Assembly: GCA_017557715.1 (NCBI GenBank)
Contig: JAFYYE010000405.1
Span: 1 to 5,675 of the forward strand
DNA from: Pseudobutyrivibrio sp.
GTDB lineage: Bacteria > Bacillota > Clostridia > Lachnospirales > Lachnospiraceae
DNA: 5,675 nt
Direction of reading: 5' to 3'
The notes beneath the pieces were generated by a model. It was not told the DNA's origin. It ran no database searches and was given only the letters and a program-made list of their open reading frames with translations. The position numbers and the translations under genes were made by a program. This document shows, piece after piece, positions 1-5,675 of the stretch; the stretch's first letter is position 1; each line of letters starts with the position of its first letter.

Positions 1-58
1 AATGTCTAATTCTTGTTAGTTACATACTTACTATAGAAATATACTATTATTTATTTTC

Positions 59-1000
59 CTATTTTAGAGAAATAGACCATTCTTCAATCTGGCCCTCAAT
101 TATCTTCATAAGACGCTGTCTTGCTTCCACTGCTGCCCATGCGATATGAGGAGTAATCAAAAGCTTGGTGCTATCCTTGATTCTCACTAATGGATTCTCT
201 GGTGACATTGGTTCAACATCAAGTACATCAAGTCCTGCTGCTGCAATTTGTCCACATTCAAGTGCTTCCGCAAGGTCTTTCTCCACAATGATTGGACCTC
301 TTCCAACATTAATGAGGATAGAACTCTTCTTCATTTTTGAAAGGGCGACTTTATCAATAAGATGTAAAGTATTATCATCAAGGGGTGCGTGGATAGAAAT
401 CACATCTGATGTGGATAACAATGTATCAAAATCCACCTCCTTGTAGATATCTGAATGATTGCGACCGCTAGTTGAATAGTAAATAACATTTGCTCCAAAA
501 AGCTTTGCAATTTCTGCCACTCGGCTTCCGATTGCACCAAGTCCAATAATTCCCCATGTTTTTCCTGAAATCTCATGGAAATGCTTTTCAAAATGAGTAA
601 ACATTTTGTCGTTTACGTACTTCTCGCTCTTAACATACTCATCATAGTAGCTAAGATGCTCAAGAAGATAGAATGCCAACGAAAATGTATGCTGCGCTAC
701 AGCCTCTGTTGAATATCCCGCTACATTTCTCCACTCTATTCCTCTGCCTGCAAGGTAATCCTTATCAAGATTATTTGTTCCTGTAGCAGTAACACATACA
801 AGCTTAAGGTTCTTTGCAGCACCAATAGTCTGCTCATTTACCAATACCTTGTTAAGTACAATGACATCAGCATCCTCCACTCTTGATGGAACCTCTTCAG
901 ATGTTGAATAATCATAGATTACTACTTCACCAAACTTCTCAAATCCTGACAAATCAATATCTTCACCTATAGTTTTTCTATCTAAGAATACTATTTTCAT
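59..1000 (-). CDS. D-2-hydroxyacid dehydrogenase, hydroxypyruvate/glyoxylate reductase-like
   Basis: The 313-residue protein is a member of the D-isomer-specific 2-hydroxyacid dehydrogenase family, which interconverts 2-keto acids and D-2-hydroxy acids with NAD(P)H. The catalytic residues are in place: Arg234 in NVGRGP, Glu263 in DVEP, and His285 in TPHIAWA. The Rossmann motif GLGAIG is at 153-158. At the position where NAD-preferring relatives have Asp (17 residues after the last Gly) it has Ser176, followed by TSGR with Arg180, which suggests NADP(H). The TATGTNNLD segment at 71-79 is a substrate-loop region common in glycerate dehydrogenase-like members, but the exact substrate cannot be read from sequence. 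Length is normal and there is no C-terminal ACT domain, so it is not a long-form phosphoglycerate dehydrogenase. The start is backed by an AGGAGG box overlapping the aguB stop, 12 bases upstream. It appears to be the last gene of the polyamine row, though its link to polyamines is not evident. Confidence 0.88.
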   Translation of the reverse strand: MKIVFLDRKTIGEDIDLSGFEKFGEVVIYDYSTSEEVPSRVEDADVIVLNKVLVNEQTIGAAKNLKLVCVTATGTNNLDKDYLAGRGIEWRNVAGYSTEAVAQHTFSLAFYLLEHLSYYDEYVKSEKYVNDKMFTHFEKHFHEISGKTWGIIGLGAIGSRVAEIAKLFGANVIYYSTSGRNHSDIYKEVDFDTLLSTSDVISIHAPLDDNTLHLIDKVALSKMKKSSILINVGRGPIIVEKDLAEALECGQIAAAGLDVLDVEPMSPENPLVRIKDSTKLLITPHIAWAAVEARQRLMKIIEGQIEEWSISLK

Positions 1001-1008
1001 GACCTCTT

Positions 1009-1014
1009 CCTCCT
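1009..1014 (-). promoter_or_regulatory. Ribosome binding site of the hydroxyacid dehydrogenase, overlapping the aguB stop
   Basis: On the minus strand the aguB stop TAG runs directly into a perfect AGGAGG, eight bases before the ATG at 1000. The overlap fixes the start codon and indicates that this gene is translated from the same message as aguB. No room exists for a separate promoter in the 12-base gap, although one inside aguB cannot be ruled out. Confidence 0.75.
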
Positions 1015-1888
1015 ATTTTGTAATATCACAATAACACTCAGGACGTCTATCTCTAAAGATGCCCCAACTCAATCTATTATCCGCAATTTCATCTAAATCA
1101 TATGTATGAATAAGAACTTGCTCTTTATCGCGGCTGGCGTCCTCAAGAATATCCCCTGTTTCATCTGTCATAAATGAGCTTCCGTAGAAATTCAAGCTGG
1201 ATTCCTGCCCACCATTTTCCTTGCAAGGCTTTACCTCTTCGAGGCCAATACGATTTGCAGCAATTACTGGCATTAAATTACTTCCAGCGTGCCCCTGCAT
1301 GCATCTTCTCCAATGTGGCATGCTGTCACTTTCTAGAATTGGCTCGCTTCCAATGGCTGTTGGGTAGAATAAAAGCTCGGCACCCTGTACTGCCATTGCT
1401 CTTGCTGTTTCAGGGAACCACTGATCCCAACAAATTCCTACACCTATTTTAGCGTATTTTGTATCCCAAACCCTAAAGCCTGTATTTCCTGGTGTGAAAT
1501 AGAATTTTTCCTGATAGAAATGGTCATCTGGAATATGTGTCTTTCTATATACCCCAAGAACTGTTCCTTCAGCATCAATGACTGCCACCGAATTATATAG
1601 AACATTTCCATCCTTCTCATAAAAGCTTACTGGAATAACCACTGATAATTCTTTTGCTATATTTTTGAAATGCTTAACTGCATCATTTTCTTCTACAGTT
1701 TTTGCGAAAGCATAGTATTCGTACTGACGCTCCTGACAAAAATATTGACGCTCAAAAAGCTCTGGCAACAGGATAATTTGAGCACCATTTGACGCAGCTT
1801 CACGAACCATTGACTCTGCTTTTTCAATATTCTCTTGAACGACTCTACTGCATTTCATTTGAATAGCAGCTACTGTTACTTTTTTCAT
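1013..1888 (-). CDS. aguB: N-carbamoylputrescine amidase
   Basis: The 291-residue protein is a nitrilase-superfamily amidohydrolase that splits N-carbamoylputrescine into putrescine, CO2 and ammonia. The Glu-Lys-Cys triad is visible as Glu43 in LLPELFE, Lys116 in YRKTHIPD, and Cys153 in GVGICWDQWFPE. The FERQYFCQ segment after the glutamate, the LYNSVAVID segment, and the C-terminal WGIFRDRRPECY segment fit the AguB group better than beta-ureidopropionase or omega-amidase, and the length is as expected. The start lies only two bases after the aguA stop, and its ribosome binding site sits inside the last aguA codons, which indicates tight translational coupling of the two consecutive pathway steps. 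The product putrescine would feed the carboxyspermidine route and possibly SpeE, both encoded upstream in the same row. No membrane segment or signal peptide is present, so it should be cytoplasmic. Confidence 0.95.
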   Translation of the reverse strand: MKKVTVAAIQMKCSRVVQENIEKAESMVREAASNGAQIILLPELFERQYFCQERQYEYYAFAKTVEENDAVKHFKNIAKELSVVIPVSFYEKDGNVLYNSVAVIDAEGTVLGVYRKTHIPDDHFYQEKFYFTPGNTGFRVWDTKYAKIGVGICWDQWFPETARAMAVQGAELLFYPTAIGSEPILESDSMPHWRRCMQGHAGSNLMPVIAANRIGLEEVKPCKENGGQESSLNFYGSSFMTDETGDILEDASRDKEQVLIHTYDLDEIADNRLSWGIFRDRRPECYCDITK

Positions 1889-1890
1889 TA

Positions 1891-2982
1891 TTACACCTCA
1901 GGTATTTGTTGTGTTATACAATGGATATTTCCACCACCTACAATTATGGCTCTGGCATAGATTGGATAAATATTTCTCGTAGGAAAAAGCTTTGTCATTA
2001 TATCTACCGCTATTTTATCATTTTCATCTCCAAACTGAGGTAATATTATGCCTCCATTTGATATGTAAAAATTCACATAGCTGGCAGCTAAACGCTCTCC
2101 TACTTCTCGAGCATCCTCTCCATCTTCAAACTCATAGCCCTGTAATTCTTCCTCAGTGATACAAACAGGATTCTTTGGTATAGGTAGTTTATGTACTATA
2201 AAACTTCTTCCTTTTGCGTCCTTCTCTTTCTCAAGAACCTCCAAACAGTCCTTGCTCATTGCATACTGTGGATCATTCTCATTATCTGTCCATGCAAGAA
2301 CTACTTCTGCTGGACCAACAAAAGCACATACATTATCAACATGCTCATTTGTCTCGTCATTATATATTCCTCTTGGAAGCCAGATAATCTTTTCTGCTCC
2401 AAGATAGTCTCTCAAATTTTCTTCTATCTGATTTTTGCTAAGTTCTGGATTTCGTCCTTTACTTAGAAGACAAGCCTCGGTAACTATCAGAGTACCTTCG
2501 CCATCTGAGTGTATGCTGCCGCCCTCCAAAACAAAAGGATGCGCATCATAACATTCCAACTGAAGAGCCTTACAAATCTCAGATGCTGCTACATCGTCCT
2601 TTTCCCAGTGAGCATAAAGACCATCATAGTCTCCACCCCAGGCATTAAACGCCCAGTCAACACCACGCACTTCTGCACCATTTACCACACAGGTAGGTCC
2701 TACATCTCTTGCCCACGCGTCGTTTGTCTCTATTAATAGAGTATGAATGTTTTCATCAGATGCAAATGTCTCCTCAACCTCGTGAATATGCTGCTCATCT
2801 GCCAGCATCCATACCTCTTCACTTTCTCCAATAGCCTTGGCTATCTGTGCAAAGGCTGCTTTTGCGGCGCTACCACCATTTGGCCACGAACCTGGCCTGA
2901 CAGGCCAAATCATCACGCACCCTTTGTGATGTGAATACTCTGCAGGCATATAAAATTTATCTATTTTAGGTGTACTATTCAT
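1891..2982 (-). CDS. aguA: Agmatine deiminase (agmatine iminohydrolase)
   Basis: The 363-residue protein belongs to the guanidine-modifying (pentein) family and hydrolyses agmatine to N-carbamoylputrescine and ammonia. The catalytic set is complete: Cys355 in GGGNIHCITQQ near the C-terminus, His214 and Asp216 in TNEHVDN, and Asp93 in WARDVGPT. The EGGSIH segment at 153-158 and the N-terminal MPAEYSHHKGCVMIWP segment are also typical. The length, and a catalytic Cys only eight residues from the end, match known agmatine deiminases. The ATG at 2982 is preferred over the Met at residue 12, because relatives carry a short leader before the MPAEY motif and a GGGGA box lies just upstream (2986-2990). 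The spacing of three bases is short, so translation may partly depend on coupling to nspC, nine bases away. With aguB next, this supplies putrescine biosynthetically. A catabolic agmatine deiminase system would instead show a putrescine carbamoyltransferase and a carbamate kinase, and none is seen here. Confidence 0.96.
   Translation of the reverse strand: MNSTPKIDKFYMPAEYSHHKGCVMIWPVRPGSWPNGGSAAKAAFAQIAKAIGESEEVWMLADEQHIHEVEETFASDENIHTLLIETNDAWARDVGPTCVVNGAEVRGVDWAFNAWGGDYDGLYAHWEKDDVAASEICKALQLECYDAHPFVLEGGSIHSDGEGTLIVTEACLLSKGRNPELSKNQIEENLRDYLGAEKIIWLPRGIYNDETNEHVDNVCAFVGPAEVVLAWTDNENDPQYAMSKDCLEVLEKEKDAKGRSFIVHKLPIPKNPVCITEEELQGYEFEDGEDAREVGERLAASYVNFYISNGGIILPQFGDENDKIAVDIMTKLFPTRNIYPIYARAIIVGGGNIHCITQQIPEV
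1894..1899 (-). promoter_or_regulatory. Ribosome binding site of aguB inside the aguA coding end
   Basis: Read on the minus strand, GAGGTG lies five bases before the aguB ATG and at the same time encodes the final Glu-Val of AguA. The aguA stop TAA and two further bases fill the gap. Ribosomes finishing aguA therefore end on the aguB initiation site, a layout that favours matched output of the two enzymes. The coupling itself is inferred from position. Confidence 0.75.
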
Positions 2983-2991
2983 AAATCCCCA

Positions 2992-4137
2992 CTAGGATAG
3001 ACGATTCTTAAAATCCTCATATCCAAATTTCTTAATTAATTGGCAATCTCCATTTGCATTTAACAAATATATATTAGGTAAAGGAATACCGTTGAAAGTA
3101 TTGTTTTTTACCATTGAATAAATCGCCATATCTTCAAATATCAAACGATCTCCCACCTTGATTTCTTTATCAAAGGAATAATCTCCAATTATGTCTCCCG
3201 CCAAGCATGTGTACGAGCTAAGCCTATATTCATAAGGCTTTTCTCCCCACTCGCCAGAATCCTTAAGAGGTGGACGATATGGCATTTCCAATACATCAGG
3301 CATATGACATGCTGCGGATGCATCTAAAATCAATGTCTTAATTTCGTTATCTACTATATCTAATACTTCAGTGACTAAATAACCAGCATTTAAGGCAATA
3401 GCTTCCCCAGGCTCCAGATAAACATCAAGATTATAGGTTTCTTTTACATCATTTATGACTCTAATAAGACGATTTACATCATAATCGGTACGACTAATAT
3501 GATGTCCTCCACCCATATTTATCCAGCTCATTTTGTCCAGATATTGTCCAAACTTTTCTTTTGCGACTTTTACTGTGGTCTCTAAATCGTCCGAGTTCTG
3601 CTCACATAATGTATGAAAATGTAATCCATCAACTCCATCAAGAGCAGTTGAATCATCTGCTAAAGCTTTTTTCAAATTGTCTAGTGTAACTCCAAGTCTT
3701 GAACCTTTAGCGCAAGGGTCATATATCGCATGGTCTTCTTGTGTAGAACATTCTGGATTGATTCTTAATCCAATTGAAACACCAGCATCTATACACTTAC
3801 TCTTGTATTTCATGAGCTGCGCCACTGAATTAAATATTATATGATCGCAAAGCTTTACCATTTCATCCATATCCGCTTCCTTGTATGCTGGGGCAAAAAC
3901 ATGATTTTCTTTGCCCATCTCCTCTTTACCAAGGCGCGCCTCGTACAATCCACTGGCTGTTGTTCCCGCAAGATACTTTCCGATTAATGGATAAACACAA
4001 AAGTTTGAAAAGGCTTTTTGAGCCAGCAGAATTTTACACCCTGCCTCCTGCTGCACCCTCTCTAAAACCTTTAGATTCTCTATTAACTTACCTTCATCTA
4101 TTACATAAGATGGTGTTTCTACCTGAGATAATAACAT
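2992..4137 (-). CDS. nspC: Carboxynorspermidine/carboxyspermidine decarboxylase
   Basis: This 381-residue PLP enzyme of the alanine racemase fold (fold type III) removes CO2 from carboxyspermidine or carboxynorspermidine to give spermidine or norspermidine. The PLP-binding lysine is Lys41 in LAQKAF. Further expected elements are the HFHTLCEQ segment at 173-180, the glycine-rich phosphate loop GGGHHI at 209-214, EPGEA at 242-246, and CLAGDIIGDY at 311-320, which supplies the active-site Cys311 and Asp315. The HFHTLCE segment and the LDASAACHMPDVLEMPYRPP segment (271-290) are characteristic of NspC rather than diaminopimelate or ornithine decarboxylases. Length is normal for the family. The start has a GGTGGGGA purine-rich box at 4141-4148 close to the ATG. 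It lies 16 bases after the dehydrogenase that makes its substrate and 9 bases before aguA, so the two enzymes act in sequence from one transcript. Spermidine as product is inferred from the putrescine-forming neighbours. Confidence 0.94.
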   Translation of the reverse strand: MLLSQVETPSYVIDEGKLIENLKVLERVQQEAGCKILLAQKAFSNFCVYPLIGKYLAGTTASGLYEARLGKEEMGKENHVFAPAYKEADMDEMVKLCDHIIFNSVAQLMKYKSKCIDAGVSIGLRINPECSTQEDHAIYDPCAKGSRLGVTLDNLKKALADDSTALDGVDGLHFHTLCEQNSDDLETTVKVAKEKFGQYLDKMSWINMGGGHHISRTDYDVNRLIRVINDVKETYNLDVYLEPGEAIALNAGYLVTEVLDIVDNEIKTLILDASAACHMPDVLEMPYRPPLKDSGEWGEKPYEYRLSSYTCLAGDIIGDYSFDKEIKVGDRLIFEDMAIYSMVKNNTFNGIPLPNIYLLNANGDCQLIKKFGYEDFKNRLS

Positions 4138-4153
4138 TTTTCCCCACCTAGTA

Positions 4154-5413
4154 TTAATCTACAAGAACTGGATTCTCTACTACCTGCCATGGTAAGCCCC
4201 ACTTGTTAAGTGCTTCCATGTATGGATCTGGATCAAACTCATCTGTTGTAAATACGCCCGGCTGTTTCCATTGACCTGTTACAACCATCATTGAACCAAT
4301 CATAGCTGGTACTCCTGTTGTATATGATATAGCCTGTGAACCAACCTCCTTATAGCATTCCTGATGATCACAAACATTGTAAATGTAGATTGAACGTTCT
4401 TTACCATCCTTGATACCTGTAAAGATACATCCAATATTTGTCTTACCAACTGTTCTTGGGCCAAGTGATGCTGGGTCTGGAAGAAGCGCCTTAAGGAACT
4501 GAATTGGCACGATTTCCTGACCGTTGAAGTTGATTGGTGTGGTGCTGAGCATTCCTACGTTTTCAAGACAGTTCATGTGTGTAAGGTAGCTCTGACCAAA
4601 TGTCATGAAGAAGCGGATTCTCTTAACCTCTGGCATGTTGCGTCCAAGAGCCTCGATTTCCTCGTGATGAAGAAGGTACATATCCTTCATTCCAACGCCA
4701 TCGAAATCGTACTCTCTCTTGATGCTCATAGCTGGAATCTCAATCCACTTGCCGTTCTCCATGTATGAACCTGGAGCAGAAACCTCGCGGAGGTTAATCT
4801 CAGGGTTAAAGTTTGTAGCAAAAGGATATCCGTGATCACCACCGTTGCAATCAAGAATATCGATTGTGTGAATCTCATCGAAGTAGTGCTTCTTTGCATA
4901 TGCTGCAAATACTGATGTTACGCCTGGATCAAAGCCTGTTCCAAGAAGGGCTGTAAGGCCTGCATCCTTGAACTTATCCTGATATGCCCACTGCCAGCTG
5001 TAATCAAAGTATGCCGAAAAACCAAGTTCCTTGCATCTCTTCTCGTAGATTGCTCTCCACTCTGGATCATCTGTATCCTCTGGCTCGTAGTTTGCTGTGT
5101 CTATATAATCTACGCCTGCTGCAAGACAAGCATCCATTATTGTAAGGTCCTGATATGGAAGTGCCACATTAAGAACTGCATCTGGAGCATAGTCCTTAAT
5201 AAGCTTTGTAAGAGCCTCTACATCATCTGCATCTATCTGAGCAGTCTTAATAACTGTCTTTGTCTTATCCTGAAGTTTTTCCTTCATTGCCTCGCACTTT
5301 GATACTGTACGGCTAGCAATCATAATCTCCTCAAAAACATCGCTATTCTGGCAGCACTTTGAAATTGCAACCTGTGCAACACCACCACAACCAATAATTA
5401 ATAATCTTGCCAT
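4154..5413 (-). CDS. Carboxynorspermidine/carboxyspermidine dehydrogenase (saccharopine dehydrogenase family)
   Basis: The 419-residue protein is likely a cytoplasmic enzyme that condenses putrescine (or diaminopropane) with L-aspartate semialdehyde and reduces the imine with NADPH, giving carboxyspermidine (or carboxynorspermidine). The N-terminus holds a Rossmann nucleotide site, GCGGVAQV at residues 8-15. Strand 2 ends in ASRT (residues 33-36), and Arg35 is suited to holding the NADPH phosphate. A GTGFDPGVTSVFA segment at 158-170 and an LNVALPYQD segment at 81-89 are typical of this branch of the saccharopine dehydrogenase family. The length fits known enzymes of about 400 residues. The start is supported by an AGGAG box at 5421-5425, seven bases before the ATG. 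The gene directly precedes nspC, whose product consumes the carboxylated polyamine; this pairing is what separates it from a lysine-pathway saccharopine dehydrogenase. Whether the amine is putrescine or diaminopropane is inferred only: the aguA/aguB neighbours favour putrescine. Confidence 0.9.
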   Translation of the reverse strand: MARLLIIGCGGVAQVAISKCCQNSDVFEEIMIASRTVSKCEAMKEKLQDKTKTVIKTAQIDADDVEALTKLIKDYAPDAVLNVALPYQDLTIMDACLAAGVDYIDTANYEPEDTDDPEWRAIYEKRCKELGFSAYFDYSWQWAYQDKFKDAGLTALLGTGFDPGVTSVFAAYAKKHYFDEIHTIDILDCNGGDHGYPFATNFNPEINLREVSAPGSYMENGKWIEIPAMSIKREYDFDGVGMKDMYLLHHEEIEALGRNMPEVKRIRFFMTFGQSYLTHMNCLENVGMLSTTPINFNGQEIVPIQFLKALLPDPASLGPRTVGKTNIGCIFTGIKDGKERSIYIYNVCDHQECYKEVGSQAISYTTGVPAMIGSMMVVTGQWKQPGVFTTDEFDPDPYMEALNKWGLPWQVVENPVLVD

Positions 5414-5427
5414 TTTAACTCTCCTCT

Positions 5428-5675
5428 TTATTCCATATTTTCCTTAGATTCTTTTTTAGCGGCCTTCTCCTCTTCAACAAGCAAATCCTCCACATAACGA
5501 GGAAGCATGAAGGCTCCTTTATGAAGATTTGTTGTATAATACCAGGTCTGTAAATCTCTGGCCTTCCAACGCTTTGTATCCAAATCCTTCAGTGGATGAT
5601 ATTTCTTTGAAGCAAATCCAAACATCCAGTAGCCTGATGGGCAGGTTGGAATGTTGGCCTGGTCAACTCTGTTAA
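5428..5675 (-). CDS. speE: Spermidine synthase (polyamine aminopropyltransferase), C-terminal part only
   Basis: This is the last 81 codons of a gene whose start lies beyond the right edge of the window. The open frame continues upstream of the Met codon at 5625 to the window edge, reading NRVDQANIPTCPSGYW, so that Met is internal and not a start. The IPTxPSGxW stretch, followed by a GFASKKYxPL segment and a WYYTTNLHKGAFMLPRYV segment, is the typical C-terminal signature of SpeE aminopropyltransferases. These transfer an aminopropyl group from decarboxylated S-adenosylmethionine to putrescine in the cytoplasm. The catalytic Asp and the SAM-binding core are outside the window, so activity and substrate cannot be judged. 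After the conserved end the protein carries a charged tail of about 16 residues rich in Glu and Lys. It is followed after 14 bases by the carboxyspermidine dehydrogenase gene and is probably co-transcribed with it. A paralogue using another amine acceptor cannot be excluded. Confidence 0.88.
   Translation of the reverse strand, partial: NRVDQANIPTCPSGYWMFGFASKKYHPLKDLDTKRWKARDLQTWYYTTNLHKGAFMLPRYVEDLLVEEEKAAKKESKENME

Noticed and set aside
2..25. Imperfect inverted repeat (ATGTCTAA / TTAG-TT-ACAT) just downstream of the last gene, considered as a transcription terminator.
   Set aside because: The stem is AT-rich, broken by a two-base bulge, and no U-tract can be seen because the window ends. 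It is too weak to call. The rest of 1-58 shows no gene or convincing signal.
59..1000. Reading the last gene as phosphoglycerate dehydrogenase (serA).
   Set aside because: The protein has the shared catalytic and Rossmann motifs but no C-terminal regulatory domain and no serine-pathway neighbours. A specific name is not supported.
4726..4908. Minus-strand open frame of 60 codons inside the dehydrogenase gene, and similar short frames at 400-591 and on the plus strand at 165-446, 1174-1452, 2156-2466, 2509-2934, 3885-4151 and 4577-4768.
   Set aside because: Each overlaps a gene with clear family motifs in another frame, shows no recognisable protein family, and reads as out-of-frame translation of the real gene.
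4154..5413. Reading the 419-residue protein as a lysine-biosynthetic saccharopine dehydrogenase.
   Set aside because: The family name fits, but the direct pairing with nspC and the agmatine genes points to the carboxyspermidine role. No lysine genes are seen.
5428..5625. Possible small stand-alone gene of 65 codons starting at the Met at 5625.
   Set aside because: The frame is open to the window edge and the upstream codons encode the conserved IPTxPSG motif of SpeE, so this is the end of a longer gene.

Overview
All recognisable genes in this 5.7 kb window lie on the minus strand. They form one tightly packed gene row, read from right to left, with junctions of only 2 to 16 bases. The low GC, the strong AGGAGG-type ribosome binding sites and the gene set suggest an anaerobic Firmicute, most likely a member of the Lachnospiraceae (Butyrivibrio/Roseburia-like). 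That placement is inferred from general knowledge and was not checked by a search.

In transcription order the row contains: the C-terminal end of a spermidine synthase (speE, 5428-5675, cut by the window edge); a carboxy(nor)spermidine dehydrogenase of the saccharopine-dehydrogenase family (4154-5413); carboxy(nor)spermidine decarboxylase (nspC, 2992-4137); agmatine deiminase (aguA, 1891-2982); N-carbamoylputrescine amidase (aguB, 1013-1888); and a D-2-hydroxyacid dehydrogenase (59-1000). The last 58 bases (1-58) are AT-rich and hold no gene.

The genes read as a polyamine operon. AguA and AguB convert agmatine to putrescine. The dehydrogenase then joins putrescine to aspartate semialdehyde with reduction, and NspC decarboxylates the product to spermidine. 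The arginine decarboxylase that would supply agmatine is not in the window and may lie upstream, beyond position 5675. The SpeE end implies a second, aminopropyltransferase route to spermidine (or a related product) in the same transcript. The role of the terminal hydroxyacid dehydrogenase is not explained by the pathway.

All five complete genes have intact catalytic motifs. I see no mobile element, repeat array, RNA gene, CRISPR or pseudogene. The system is largely known biochemistry. The points worth a second look are the two spermidine routes side by side, the hydroxyacid dehydrogenase with an NADP-type cofactor site, and an apparent composition difference between the first and later genes.
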